A DNA stretch of 64,000 nt from positions 266,087-330,086 of the forward strand of contig JABACO010000033.1 in assembly GCA_013339895.1 (NCBI GenBank). Direction: 5' to 3'. The position numbers were made by a program, and so were the translations under genes. The DNA comes from Ephydatia muelleri. Lineage: Eukaryota; Porifera; Demospongiae; Spongillida; Spongillidae. Below are positions 33,386-47,375 of the stretch, one piece after another. Position 1 is the stretch's first letter. Each line of letters begins with the position of its first letter. The notes under the pieces were generated by a model. It saw only the letters and a list, made by a program, of their open reading frames with translations, did no database searches and was not told the DNA's origin.

Positions 33386-34290
33386 TCATATACATAGGCG
33401 TGAATGCAACAAGATGATCCGTGCACCATTCTTCCATGGCGATGTCTATAGATCCAACAATGCTGCACTACATCTGCTTCGTTTGTATGGCACACAGCTG
33501 AAACCTTACATGTACCTAGTACCAAATGACACCATTCATTACACCATGCAAAGGCTTTATGCCTAACACATGTAAGGACACTAAGAGGATAATAGTATCG
33601 TAAAAAACCTTGCCAAAACTTTAACACCCATTCCATGAGAAACAGGTTCCGTTTAAGTGGTGTTCTTGGAATCACCATTAGGTGAAATTATAAAATGCAT
33701 CACTTTTACATATAACTGTCACATTTTGCAATGACTTTGAACTACATGTAGCTGTAAATTTCTTTTATTTTACAGGCTCTTGGATCGCCGTCTGCAGTCT
33801 CCAAAAGGTAAGTGGTCTTGCGGAGTGGACAAAAAAGTGCACTTTTTTTCTGAGTGTACTCGATGTGAATTAAAGCATATCATTCAATTCTGATGTGTTC
33901 TATCTCACTTTGGTGTAGTTTTTTTTTACTCATTATAATACTTCTAGATATTGTGTTTAACGTCTGGTGTCATATCACACTTACCGATCCTCGTGAATAC
34001 CAACTGTTACACATGCACGTGTGCCTAAAATACATACTAATACATATTACATCTACAAACATTTTGTTGCTCATAAATCAAGGCAGTGAACTACAAATAT
34101 ATTTAGTGTCCAAGCATTTGGAAGTCTTTATCCTCTAAATCAAGTCCTTATTGCCAGATGTCTTCAAATTGTGCTCTTGCAAGTAATATCGAAGCTGTGT
34201 AAGCTTGAGATGACTAAGATCCTCTGCAGCCCAGTCAATCTCATCCATTGGTACAGTATCCTTTGACCGCTTTGTGCGAAGGCTCTCATT
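33386..34290. other. no gene recognised
   Basis: A short exon-like block with good splice borders exists at about 33776-33808 (acceptor CAG before GCTCTTGGATCG, donor GTAAGTGG). It encodes only about 11 residues and has no visible partner exons. Confidence 0.3.
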
Positions 34291-35810
34291 TCTAATGATT
34301 CAACTCCGCTTCCTCAATTCATGCTCTGAATGTTTGTGTTGTGCAATTTTTTTGGTACACTGCTCGAATTTGACTGACCGCAGGGACTTCAGAAAGCAAC
34401 ACCAGTCCATCTGTATACTGTGATGCAAGTTTGGCTTGCACTGCCTCAGCAGATACTTTATAAGGCGACTATTCACAGCAGACCCTTCAACATTGCTTTC
34501 CTCACCAGTGCGCCAGCACTGTGCAATGAAGTCCTGTACTCTTGTGCTGAGCTCAGTGTGTTGGTTTTTCTGAAAGTGTGCCCAACCAGCCCTCACAAAA
34601 TGCATACGTTGAAGTTCCAGGATTTGTAATTGAGGTTATCATTGCTCTTGTCTTTCCCTCTACTGTGAAGTCTCTAGTGCTTAGTACTTCATTAGCATAG
34701 TGAATAGCCATATATACATCACTACATGGCACGGGGGGACCTTTACATTTGTGCCTCTCTCTGCCAAGAGCACTGTTAAGTGGCATTGGTGTGGGTAATA
34801 TTGCATACATTGATCCTTCATAGCTTCTGCCTTAATGGACTCTGACTTCTCCTTGGCTTGTTGCTGTTAATTCTTCATAACTGGTATAGCAATTTATTGA
34901 TGGCAAGCCTAAGAGGTATCATTCTCAGAATACATATCGTGAAATTGTACTCTACAACCACTAGAGTTTACTACTGGATTTCCAAATGGGTCTTGGTCAT
35001 GGGAATCAAATGAAGCAGGAATCAGCTTTGTTATGTAAGAGGGTACAGACTATCCAAGGTTGTGAAAAAATGAAACATTCAGTGGTTTCAGAATGGTGGT
35101 CATAATGAGCAGCCAAATAGGTTGAAATGCTTTTGATTGGGGGAAGTTTGCTGCCATGAATGGACAATCATGCTTTGGTTGCACTAGAAGGACAGTTATA
35201 TTCTTAACACATTTTGTGCTTAGAGCAACAGCAAGTTAGTTGCTTTGGAGTTGAGACTTTTCTTCCCCACTATCCTTCCGCAATATAGGCTTCAACTCTC
35301 AACTGTTGGTGAGCAAAATGTGAATCACACACATCTTTTCCAGCTGCAACTTCATTGTAGTAATATGTAACAAGTGTCATACCACATGCAAAAGCAGCTT
35401 GATGTAAGTACATCTTGGTAACTTTGCCAGCAAAATGATTGGCATTATCACTTTGGAAAATTACATGCTTTAGATGAGGGTAATGATGTCGGATTGCTCT
35501 TAATCCGGCCTCAATACATGAAATGGCCATAAAGGCATCACTCTTTCATCATCAGTCTATAAAGTGAAGATGCATTGATTTTTCGCCAGAACCATCCTCT
35601 AACGATGTATCATTTTTTGCTGCATTAATTTCACATACTTCTTCACCACACTCTTCATCCCACTCTGTCGCAAACTCTGCTGATCCAGAAATTTCATCAT
35701 CTTCTTTAAGCACATTTCCAAGCTCTTCTTCAAGCTCTTTCTCTGTTGGAAACTCTTCATTGGACAATTTCACACATTTCTCTGTGGACACTTCATCCAT
35801 TTCTTCTTCA
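34290..35810 (-). pseudogene. decayed DDE-like transposon ORFs, family unnamed
   Basis: Minus-strand pieces in order: an acidic stretch (35800-35552), then HLKHVIFQSDNANHFAGKV, YYNEVAAGKDVCDSHFAHQ and YIAEG (35530-35270). Weaker sequence follows, then RAGWAHFQKNQHTELSTRVQ (34605-34300). The order QSDNA, then GKD.CD, then a GWA segment is one I recognise from repeated invertebrate ORFs that behave like DDE transposases. The first Asp of SDNA and the Asp of GKDVCD could be catalytic. Stops and frame changes between the pieces show decay. No inverted ends were identified. Confidence 0.45.
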
Positions 35811-36776
35811 GATACATTCCAAGTTCTTGTTCAGATACTTCATAGCATTCTCTTCTTCATAGTACTCTTCGCATTCTTCTAACTCTTCTCCATGGCACTC
35901 TTCACATCGTTCTTAATTGAAACTCTTCTTCATAGTACTTCGCCATTACTGTGCAAAAAACTGGATATACGCTATCGGATATTTCGAGTTTACGCATCAA
36001 GAATCCCACTTGCGGAATGAACCAGTTTCGCACTGTGTTTATTTCGAGTATCCTCAACCGCATCACGTGCGCTTAGAAGGATTCACAAAACAATGTCTCC
36101 GTATACCACTTTGTGACACTTTGCACCGTATACGGTGCTGGGTACGCACTCCGATTCTGTTCATGGTATACTAGTTGGATTCTTTATTTACTACAATCAA
36201 AAACATACACGTACAACAATCAATAATCAACGTTCAAACTTTGCAGCTATCGAGGAAAGACTCCACTGCAGGCTCTTCAACTCGCTGCACGAGTTGCTCA
36301 GCAATCCATTGCAACGCGACAACGGGAGAGTTGCGCGTCGTGCTGGCCAGCGCTTCAAACTGCTTCCCCTCAGAACAGCTATAGCAAAAAAAAAGGTCAT
36401 CCGTAAAAAATTAAAATGCACTCAGCTAGCCTACGCAGTTAGCGGGATTTTTTGCGCTTGACACCACCTTGATCTCTCAGACTCTTAGCTGAGAGTATAG
36501 AAAAAGGGGTAAAGAAAGCCTAGCGAAGTGTGTACCTTTTTACGCTCCAACTCCACTCTTTTATAAGAAAAGACACAGATTAGCAGCAATTGTGAATGAA
36601 AACACAATCTCTTACCCGCGCCGTATCCGATTTTGCTGACCTTTTCATGACGTCTCTAATCATGACTCGAGGGGGGAAAAACAATTAAGAGAGACTTACT
36701 TGTGCGAACTAAAAGCCGTTCTGGAAGCCGTGGTAACGGCGCGGTCACAAAGAAGTACGCTGCAGTGAAAGATCCT

Positions 36777-36777
<1 letters not shown>

Positions 36778-36874
<97 letters not shown>

Positions 36875-36920
36875 CGTGTGTGTGTGCGTGCGTGCATGTG
36901 TGTGTGCGTGCATGTGTGTG
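36778..36920. repeat. (TG)n microsatellite
   Basis: TG run of about 45 units, then variants with CG and CATG interruptions. Open frames here (poly-CV or poly-TH) are artefacts. Confidence 0.95.
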
Positions 36921-37184
36921 AAATTTACCACAAGTTGCATGGGGCTGTGCTACGGAAAACACTCAGCAATGAGAATCTGTTGGATGAAACACAATCGTTG
37001 CATTTTGCAATTGCAACCAACTAACCATAGACAGTTCCTTTCTTTCCTTACACGCAATCGAAAATATGCCACGTGGTGAGTAGCTCTATTAATTGACAAA
37101 CATAATAGTTATTTTAATCATTACACAGAGCATTAATTGGAGATCTACATGTAGCTAGCTGGTACACTTGAAAATGGTAAAAGG

Positions 37185-38319
37185 TTAAACGACTGACTGA
37201 TGAACCATCCAATGTGGTGTGGAAGGAGGAGGAGAAGTCTGTAGTAGCGGTCCGGTTATGCGTTTTTTGCTAGGATACTTCTTGTGCAGTTTGCTGTTTC
37301 GAGCATCCAGTGTGTCTATCAGTTCGTGACATTGTTCAGAACGCCATGATGGTCTACGATGCATCAATGCCTGTGGATCTCCTCATCAGTTTCCTCCTCT
37401 GACATTGCACAAGGTTTTATGTCACTCCAAAGCCTTCTTTCTTCGTCGCTTGTTATCGTTTCACTTCTTTTTTCCCAGAACTGCAAGTGAGAGATAACAA
37501 TTTGTTACGACTTAACTCAGTAAGTATGCATTTACACGCTGTTGGCGGGAACGCTTTGTACGCCGACTAGCACCCTCGTCTGTCAGAGCTCTTTTCAGAG
37601 TTCGCCTGTACGTTGCAAGACCACCTATACATACAAGGGCTAGATTTTAGCAAATCAATTCAAATGTAAAGATACCTTTAATAATTGCAAGCGGGCTGGT
37701 GAATTCAGCTGCCACAAGCTTCACTACCTTGGAGTTGTGCTCACTATCAATCCTATGCAAAGTAAATAATTTCATAGAATAAAAATTGTAGAAGTCACAA
37801 GTTCTTACTCTTCATCAAGACGAAACTGGTTATCCTCTCCTAAATTTCGATACACTTCCCTGATGCGACTCTGCAGAAAGGACGACGTGCGTGGATAATA
37901 ACAACTTATAAATCAGCGTGATAACTTGCTTGTATCTCAGTGGAGGTTTTGCGTGTGCGAATTTCACTGTGACTTGGCTGAGAAACCCGTACGCCTGTAG
38001 TGGTAGACTCATTGCTGTGTGAGTGTACACCGTCATCCTCTAGTTTAGAAACTCGGACAGAAAGGCTATTAATTTTTTCATCAATTTCACTTAAACGTCC
38101 TAGCACTGTTGCTTGCATATCAGATACAAGCTGATGCATCCACTCTTTTAGCTGTATCTCTGTGCTTTGATAGTTGGATCCAGAATTGGTAGCGCTTGTA
38201 CCACTGTGACAATCTACATGTATGGTCTCGCCTGGAAGCCACGTTTGAGGATTTTCCGCAGCAGGTGTACATGTCTGTCCATGGCCGTAAAATGAACTCG
38301 TCGAGGCGCCAGCCGTCAT
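37185..38319 (-). CDS. partner protein of the CACTA element (five exons, frame break in the last)
   Basis: Exons reading leftwards: 38319-37930 (GC donor), 37870-37809, 37752-37676, about 37624-37548, and 37480-37185. Phases fit for the first five joins. The protein begins with a Ser/Thr-rich part, then a coiled-coil-like segment (SEIDEKINSLSVRVSKLEDD). It continues RIREVYRNLGEDNQ, HNSKVVKLVAAEFTSPLAIIK, GLATYRRTLKRALTDEGASR and FWEKRSETITSDEERRLWSDI, ending MSEEETDEEIHRH. After a frame break near 37370 it goes on PSWRSEQCHELIDTLDAR. The MSEEE...PSWRS...LD.R pattern resembles a domain repeated in invertebrate transposons. Function unknown. Only about 210 bases separate it from the Tnp2 gene, so the two may share a bidirectional promoter. 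Confidence 0.55.
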
Positions 38320-38528
38320 GCCACTTACATGTACCAGTCTTCTGGGTACAATGTGACCTGACTGTGACCAATTAAAAATAAAATTGAATTGAATTGCTGA
38401 TGTTTCTTACTATTACCTCACTAATTCTCTTGGGTGTATCTCCTTCCAGACACTTTTATCACCTCCCGCTCATTTCGCGTGAAGCACGTGCGTGGCATGA
38501 AATTTTAAAAGTTATTACCCAATTCAAA

Positions 38529-41415
38529 ATGTCTATGCGCAACAGAATTCGATGTCCTAAATGCCAATACAAACGCCATTCTAACCCTTTGTATTGTAGA
38601 CCATTGAATTCGCGTTTTCCTAAGGAAGCTGCTTCTCCGCAAGATCCTGACGGTACTGATGAAGTAGAAGATATGCAAGACACCAGTGCTCAAAATGAAG
38701 ATCAGCAGGATTCAGATGAGGACTTCGATAATGCTTACGAATGGAATGTTGAGGGTTCTGATGCAGTATCAAGTTTGGAGAACCCAGAGGAAGACGACGA
38801 ATTACAGGTTGTGGATGAGATTGATATCATAGAGCAAGAACTTTTTCCACAAGAAGAAGGTGGCTGTGTAAGTACACCTACACCATTGTCTAGCAGTATA
38901 GAACTTTCAGTTTCTAACTATCAAGTTGAGGATGCGCATGTAGACAAAACCGAGCCATCTTTAAGTTCCCTTGTGCTTCAGCCATTAGCAATGAGTTTGA
39001 TTTTCTTTCAACTAATGTACAAGGTATCAGATAGAGGCATTGAGTTTATTTTAGTTGTTTTCCATTCAATAATAAAAATAATTGCACAGTGTGTAAACAA
39101 TGAAAAAAATTAGTACAGCTCCCTAATAACATATACAAACTGAGAAAAATGTTTGGACACTATAAAAAAGAGTTCGATAAATTTGCTGTGTGCCCTAAAT
39201 GCTCAGCCTGCCACAGGATCCCTAGTAGTGCCTTGGCAAATGTAACTTGCACTGTCAAGTCGGAATACACTAGCAAAACTTGTGGGGCAGAGCTTCTTCG
39301 GAAAGTTAAATGTGGAAAAAAATACAAATTTGTCCCAAAGAAGATTTACATTTACAACTCACTTAAGCAGTCATTGTCTCGATTATTTCAAAAAAAAGAT
39401 TTTATCACAGACATTGAACAATGGAGAACTCGATTGTCTGAAGAAAATGTATTATCAGATGTGTATGATGGCAATGTTTGGAAAGAGCTGTCCAGCCCTG
39501 GGCAATTTTTGTCAACACCATTCAGCCTTGCATTACGACTAAACATAGACTGGTTTAGGATATGTAAACATGTCAACAATAGTGTAGGAATGCTTTACTT
39601 AGTCATTGAAAATCTGCCATGACACAAAAGATATAATCTTGAGAATATCATTATTGTGGGGTGTATTCCAGGTCCTAATGAACCAAAGCTCACAGTTAAC
39701 TCATTTATGAAGCCTCTTATTGATGAATTGTTAGAACTCTGGCATGGCGTTTTTATCAAGTCACAGTCTGCATTTGGAATTACATCAGTTCGATGCATGC
39801 TAACATCAATTTCTGCTGATATTCCAGCAACTCGTAAATTATGTGGGTTTTTTCCTCATAATGCTAGACGAGGTTGCTCAAAATGTTTGAAAGAATTTGT
39901 AACTGATCAGTTTAATTCAAAGCCTGATTATTCAGGTTTTAACAATGCCTCGGGGATTGCAAGAGATCACGCCTCTCATATGCATGTTTTGAATCAGATT
40001 AAGCAAAAGAAACTGGTTTGGGAAAGAAAGGCAATACAAAAAGCATGGGGAGTCAGGTACTCAGAACTAGTACGACTACCGTATTTTGATCTTGTTCGTT
40101 ACCATGTAGTAGATCCAATACACAATCTTCTACTAGGCACTGCTAAGTACATGATGTCTGTTTGGAAAGATGAATCTCTTATATTTAAATCAGACTACCA
40201 AAATATGCAGGACGCAGTTGACAGAATTAGGGTCCCATTAAACATTGGCCGCATTCCACACAAAGTAGAGTCTCAAGTATCTTCTCTATCAGCTGATCAG
40301 TGGAAGAATTGGGTGCTAATCTATTCTATACCTGCACTCTTATCTATTTTATCACAAGAACATTTAGAATGTTGGTCGTTGTTTGTTGAAGCATGCTCTT
40401 TCATTCTCAAGCCTATTATTAACATTGATGATATCATGGAGGGAGATTGCAAATTAACTCAGTTCTGTAAATGCTACGAGCAGCTGTATGGTAAAAGTAA
40501 ATGTACACCAAATATGCACCTTCATTTGCATTTGAAGCAATGTTTATTTGACTATGGATCAGTTCATTCTTTTTGGTGTTTTCCCTTTGAGCGCTACAAT
40601 GTCATATTTGAAAGTTTCAACAAGAACTGGATGTGTCCAGAACTTCAGATAATGACTAAATTTTTAAACTACCAGGATTCAGTGGTCATGATTAAAATGT
40701 CCTCAGAACAGCCTTGCTTTGAATGGTTTAGTGATATTAATGATGAAACATCCTACAAAGGATCGATTCAGCAGACAAGTGCTGATCCTAACCTGTTGAA
40801 CACGCATTCCAGATTTTCACTATGCCCAATTGAAGAAATTAATGCAACAAATTATTCTCTGTGTGAAGCCATGTCATAAAAATGTGAAAAACTTTTATTG
40901 TTACATGAAGTTGAGTGGCTTAGGAATGTGTACATGACATTATATCCATTACTCATGTCAACATGAGTCATGATGTTTTTCATGAGGCTAACGTTTTCGG
41001 TGAAATACATTTGTCTGTAAAAGCAAAAGGAAATCACTCACATAGCATAATTGCTTAATGGCCTGAGTCGATTCAAGGAACCAATCAATTATCCAGACAT
41101 TCTGAGTATCAGGCAGGAGAAATTCAGTATTTTTTTTACCACGTGGTAGGAATAATGCTGCCAGAACAACCAGAGAAGTTTGTATCACATGTGTTTGCTT
41201 ATGTTCACTGGTATAAAAAGCATCCTTCTTATGATACACAACTGTTTCCATTAAAAGTATTCACTAACATAAAAAAGAAAAATGGATCATCAGTATTCAT
41301 CCCTCTAAGTCGGATAATGAATCAATGTGCTGAGTTCAACACTACAATGAAATTTGACTTTGGAATTGACAATGTTCTAGTCTTGTGTCCAGTCAATAGG
41401 AAAGTAAAATTTTGA
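38529..41415 (+). pseudogene. Tnp2-type CACTA transposase with premature stops
   Basis: Exon 1 (38529-39024) codes a zinc-binding start (CPKCQYKRHSNPLYC) and an acidic region. It joins in phase to exon 2 at 39119 (LPNNIYKLRKMFGHYKKEF). There follow CPKCSACHRIP, the catalytic-region motif LNIDWFRICKHVNNSVG with its Asp, EPKLTVNSFMKPLIDELLEL, RRGCSKCLKEF and YFDLVRYHVVDPIHNLLLG. The tail near 41100-41410 (GEIQYFFYHVVG, HVFAYVHWYKKHP) also fits this family. Lesions: TGA at 39620, exactly where Arg is expected (CGA to TGA), TAA at 40877, a frameshift near 40970 and a further TAA near 41060. The damage is light, suggesting recent loss. Confidence 0.88.
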
Positions 41416-42240
41416 TCGTCAATTTTACATGTACATCAGTTGCTATGAACACAGGATGTTTCTGCTGTACAATTGCAAGTAAATAACTTACCAACATTTA
41501 CAGTAGGTGTTTATATGGTATATGTACATATGTAAACACTTTTATTGAGACTTTGTAGTGTATGAATAATGCTGTTTGTAACATGCACATTGCGATCGCG
41601 AGGCAGCACGAGAGGAAGTCTGCTGGCCACGGAAAGGGTTCAAAATCCTAAAGATGACATTACTGCTTTGTTTAATTAAGATAGCTAGCTAGATCAAAGG
41701 GCAGTCCAAATGCTGCTGATCTGGAAACAGATAACATGAAGATATCAAGGATCAGTATTTAGTGACTTTGAAGAAGAACTAGTGTTGTGTAGTATAGCAA
41801 ATACAAAGTGGACCACCGTGCTCATTCAAAGAGATCTAGAGCTGTCATCACGTTTCAATAATACCTAGTAACATCATTTGTATTTGTAGCTGCTTTCTGT
41901 AAGCCACAATTGTGATGAAGCGTTCACATCTCATGCATCTAATTCAGTGTTTCCAGAGTTTGTTGACCGTAACACTCGCATTGCAATGACTATTAATCAT
42001 TTGATGTATGCCTAGTGATCTATAGGAAGTAATGACGATCCATTCACAGAATGCTGGTGATGTTATGTTAAGCATTACTCCTCCAAATATGTCATTGCAA
42101 AAAGCAAAATGATAGTGTACAAAAAAAGTCAATGTTTGTGGTGAAAACAAACGCATCTTTGCAAAAGAATCCATGGCAACGACAGAACAGGGGTTATAGA
42201 CTTCCATGGACATTCCCAGTGTGTGATGAGAGTGTTGCTC
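41416..42240. other. inside the CACTA element; no gene seen
   Basis: AT-rich, non-coding. It leads into the first degenerate unit of the 155 bp tandem repeat at about 42130. Confidence 0.45.
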
Positions 42241-42815
42241 AAGGTCACGTGAATCCAATGACCCCTATGAGGTGAAAAGGTGTCACTGCATGAAACTCTT
42301 AAGGAACATCTTGTCCCCAAGTTATGGTGGTGAACTGGACAGGTGTGCTACAAATTGAATTGTACAACTCACCTGTCAAGTGCCACGCCCTCCAAAGTCA
42401 CGTGAATCCAATGACCCCTTTGAGGTGAAAAGGTGTCACTACATGTACATGGAAAGCTTACGGAACATCTTGTCCTCAAGTTATGGTGGTGAACGGGGCA
42501 AGTGTGCTACAAATTGAATTGCACAACTCACCTGTCAAGTGCCAAGCCTTCCAAGGTCACGTGAATCCAATGACCCCTTTGAGGTGAAAAGGTGTCACTA
42601 CATGAAAAGCTTAAGGAACATCTTGTCCTCAAGTTATGGTGGTGAACGGGGCAAGTGTGCTACAAATTGAATTGTACAACTCAACTGTCAAGTGCCACGC
42701 CCTCCAAGGTCACGTGAATCCAATGACCGCTTTGAGGTGAAATGGTGTTACTACATGAAAAGCTTAAGGAACATCTTGTCCTCAAGTTATGGTGGTGAAC
42801 AGGGCAAGTGTCTGG
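42240..42815. repeat. 155 bp tandem repeat, left block
   Basis: Four units marked by GGTCACGTGAATCCAATGAC at about 42243, 42396, 42555 and 42709. Each continues GAGGTGAAAAGGTGTCACTAC, AAGCTTAAGGAACATCTTGT and TATGGTGGTGAACGGGGC. The last unit runs directly into the 44 bp satellite. Confidence 0.9.
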
Positions 42816-45800
42816 CCACACTGCTCTTCCATCACCACCCTACACAAGTACACCACTGGCCACACTACTCTTCCATCACCACCCTATACAAGTACACTAC
42901 TTGCCACACTGCTCTTTCATCACCACCCTACACAAGTACACCACTGGCCACACTACTCTCCCATCACCACCCTACACAAGTACACTACTGGCCACACTGC
43001 TCTTCCATCACCACCCTACACAAGTACACCACTGGCTACACTACTCTTCCATCACCACCCTACACAAGTACACCACTGGCCACACTACTCTTCCATCACC
43101 ACCCTACACAAGTACACTACTGGCCACACTACTCTCCCATCACCACCCTACACAAGTACACCACTGGCCACACTGCTCTTCCATCACCACCCTACACAAG
43201 TACACCACTGGCCACACTACTCTCCCATCACCACCCTACACAAGTACACTACTGGCCACACTGCTTTTCCATCACCACCCTACACAAGTACACCACTGGC
43301 CACACTACTCTTCCATCACCACCCTACACAAGTACACCACTGGCCACACTACTCTTCCATCACCACCCTACACAAGTACACCACTGGCCACACTACTCTT
43401 CCATCACCACTCTACACAAGTACACCACTGGCCACTCTACTCTTCCATCACCACCCTACACAAGTACACCACTGGCCACACCACCCTACACAAGTACCCC
43501 ACTGGCCACACTACTCTTCCATCACCACCCTACACAAGTACACCACTGGCCACTCTACTCTTCCATCACCACCCTACACAAGTACACCACTGGCCACACT
43601 ACTCTTCCATCACCACCTTACACAAGTACACCACTGGCCACACTACTCTTCCATCACCACCCTACACAAGTACACCACTGGCCACACTACTCTTCCATCA
43701 CCCACCCTACACAAGTACACCACTGGCCACTCTACTCTTCCATCACCACCCTACACAAGTACACCACTGGCCACACCACTCTTCCATCACCACCCTATAC
43801 AAGTACCCCCACTGGCCACACTACTCTTCCATCACCACCCTACACAAGTACACTACTGGCCACTCTACTCTTCCATCACCACCCTACACAAGTACACCAC
43901 TGGCCACACTGCTCTTCCATCACCACCCTACACAAGTACACCACTGGCCACACTACTCCTCCATCACCACCCTACACAAGTACACCACTGGCCCCATCAC
44001 CACCCTACACAAGTACACCACTGGCCCCATCACCACCCTACACAAGTACAACCACTGGCCACACTACTCTTCCATCACCACCCTACACAAGTACACCACT
44101 GGCCACTCTACTCTTCCATCACCACCACCTACACAGTACACCACTGGCCACACTACTCTTCCATCACCACCTATACAAGTACACCATTGGCCCACTACTC
44201 TTCCGTCACCCACCCTACCAAGTCCACCACTGGCTCACTACTCTTCCCTCACCACCCTACACAAGTACCACTGGCCACATGCTCTCCCTCACAACCCTAC
44301 ACAAGTACACCACTGGCCACACTACACTTCCATCACCAACCTACACAAGTACACCACTGGCCACACTACTCTTCCATCACCACCCTACACAAGTACACAC
44401 TGGCCACACTGCTCTCCCATCACCACCCTACACAAGTACACCACTGGCCACACTACTCTTCCATCACCACCCTACACAAGTACACCACTGGCCACACTAC
44501 TCTTCCATCACCACCCTACACAAGTACACCACTGGCCACAACTACTCTTCCAATCACCACCCTACACAAGTACACCACTGGCCACACTACTCTCCATCAC
44601 CAACCCTACACAAAGTACACACACTGGCACACTACTTCCCTGACATCACCACCCTACACAAGTTACCCATGGCCACACATACTCTTCCCATCACCCACCC
44701 TACACAAGTTACCACCACTGGCCCCATCACCACATACACAGATACACCATGGCCACACTGCTCTCCATCACCACCCTACACAAGTACCACCAATGGCCAC
44801 ACTACTCTTCCATCACCATCCCTACACAAGACACCACTGGCCACACTACTCTTACCATCACCATACATCCCTACACAAGTACACAAAACTGGCCACACTG
44901 ACTCTTCCATCACCACCCTACAACAGTACACCACTGGCCACACTTACTCTTCCATCACCACCCTACACAAGTACACCACTGGCCACACTACTCTTCCATC
45001 ACCACCCTACACAAGTACACCACTGGCCACACTACTCTTCCATCACCACCCTACACAAGTACACCACTGGCCACACTACTCTTCATCACCACCCTACACA
45101 AGTACACCACTGGCCCCATCACCACCCTACACAAGTACACCACTGGCCACACTGCTCTCCCATCACCACCCTACACAAGTACACCACTGGCCACACTACT
45201 CTTCCATCACCACCCTACACAAGTACACCACTGGCCACACTACTCTTCCATCACCACCCTACACAAGTACACCACTGGCCACACTACTCTTCCATCACCA
45301 CCCTACACAAGTACACCACTGGCCCCATCACCACCCTACACAAGTACACCACTGGCCACACTGCTCTCCCATCACCACCCTACACAAGTACACCACTGGC
45401 CACACTACTCTTCCATCACCACCCTACACAAGTACAACCACTGGCCACACTACTCTTCCATCACCACCCTACACAAGTACACCACTGGCCACACTACTCT
45501 TCCATCACCACCCTACACAAGTACACCACTGGCCACACTACTCTTCCATCACCACCCTACACAAGTACACCACTGGCCACACTACTCTTCCATCACCACC
45601 CTACACAAGTACACCACTGGCCACACTACTCTTCCATCACCACCCTACACAAGTACACCACTGGCCCCATCACCACCCTACACAAGTACACCACTGGCCA
45701 CACTGCTCTCCCATCACCACCCTACACAAGTACACCACTGGCCACACTACTCTTCCATCACCACCCTACACAAGTACACCACTGGCCACACTACTCTTCC

Positions 45801-47375
45801 ATCACCACCCTACACAAGTACACCACTGGCCCCATCACCACCCTACACAAGTACACCACTGGCCACACTACTCTTCCATCACCACCCTACACAAGTACAC
45901 CACTGGCCACTCTACTCCTCCATCACCACCCTACACAAGTAGGGCCACTGGCAACTCTACTCTTCCATCACCACCCTACACAAGTACACCACTGGCCACA
46001 CTACTCTTCCGTTACCACCCTACACAAGTACACCACTGGCCCACCTTACTCTTCCATCACCACCCTACACAAGTACACCACTGGCCACACTACTCTTCCA
46101 TCACCACCCTACACAAGTACACCACTGGCCACACTACTCTTCCATCACCACCCTACAGAAGTACACCACTGGCCACTCTACTCTTCCATCACCACCCTAC
46201 ACAAGTACACCACTGGCCACACTACTCTTCCATCACCACCCTACACAAGTACACCACTGGCCACTCCCCCCTCCATCACCACCCTACACAAGTACACCAC
46301 TGGCCACATTGCTCTTCCATCACCACCCTACACAAGTACACCACTGGCCACACTGCTCTTCCATCACCACCCTACACAAGTACACCACTGGCCACACTAC
46401 TCTTCCATCACCACCCTACACAAGTAGACCACTGCTCTTCCATCACCACCCTACACAAGTACACTACTGGCCACACTGCTCTTCCATCCCACCCTACACA
46501 TGTACACCACAGGCCACACTACTCTTCCATCACCACCCTACACAAGTACACCACTGGCCACACTACTCTTCCATCACCACCCTACACAAGTACACCACTG
46601 GCCACACTGCTCTTCCATCACCACCCTACACAAGTACACCACTGGCCCCATCACCACCCTACACATGTACACCACTGGTCACGCCCCCTCCATCACCACC
46701 TACACAAGTACACCACTGGCCCCATCACCACCCTACACAAGTACACCACTGGCCACACTACTCTCCCATCACCACCCTACACAAGTACACCACTGGCCAC
46801 TACTCTTCCATCACCACCCTACACAAGTACACTACTGGCCACTCCCCCTCCATCACCACCCTACACAAGTACACCACTGGTCACACTACTCTTCCATCAC
46901 CACCCTACACAAGTACACCACTGGCCACACTACTCATCCATCACCACCCTACACAAGTACACCACTGACCCCATCACCACCCTACACAAGTACCCCACTG
47001 GTCACACTATTCTTCCATTACCACCCTACACAAGTACACTACTGGCCACTCCCCCTCCATCACCACCCTACACAAGTACACTACTGGCCACACTACTCTT
47101 CCATCACCACCCTACACAAGTACACCACTGGCCACACTACTCTTCCATCACCACCCTACACAAGTACACCACTGGCCACGCCCCCTCCATCACCACCTAC
47201 ACAAGTACACCACTGGCCACTCTACTCTTCCATCACCCGCCCTACACAAGTACACTACTGGCCACTCCCCCTCCCTCACCACCCTACATAAGTACACCAC
47301 TGGCCACACTACTCTTCTATCACCACCCTACACAAGTACACCACTGGCCACACTACTCTTCCATCACCACCCTGC
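42815..47375. repeat. 44 bp satellite, about 100 units
   Basis: The unit is CCACTGGCCACACTACTCTT then CCATCACCACCCTACACAAGTACA. Some units lack the CACACTACTCTT block (the shorter ACTGGCCCCATCACCACC form). No TAA, TAG or TGA occurs anywhere in the forward unit, and 44 is not a multiple of three. All three forward frames therefore stay open and encode the same circularly permuted 44-residue peptide (HHHPTQVHHWPHYSS and so on). The resulting open frames, one of 1579 codons from 42692, have no family resemblance and are best treated as repeat artefacts. Units at 44100-44960 carry many small indels. Confidence 0.95.

Noticed and set aside
33776-33808. Small exon with good splice borders
   Set aside because: Only about 11 residues and no partner exons on either side.
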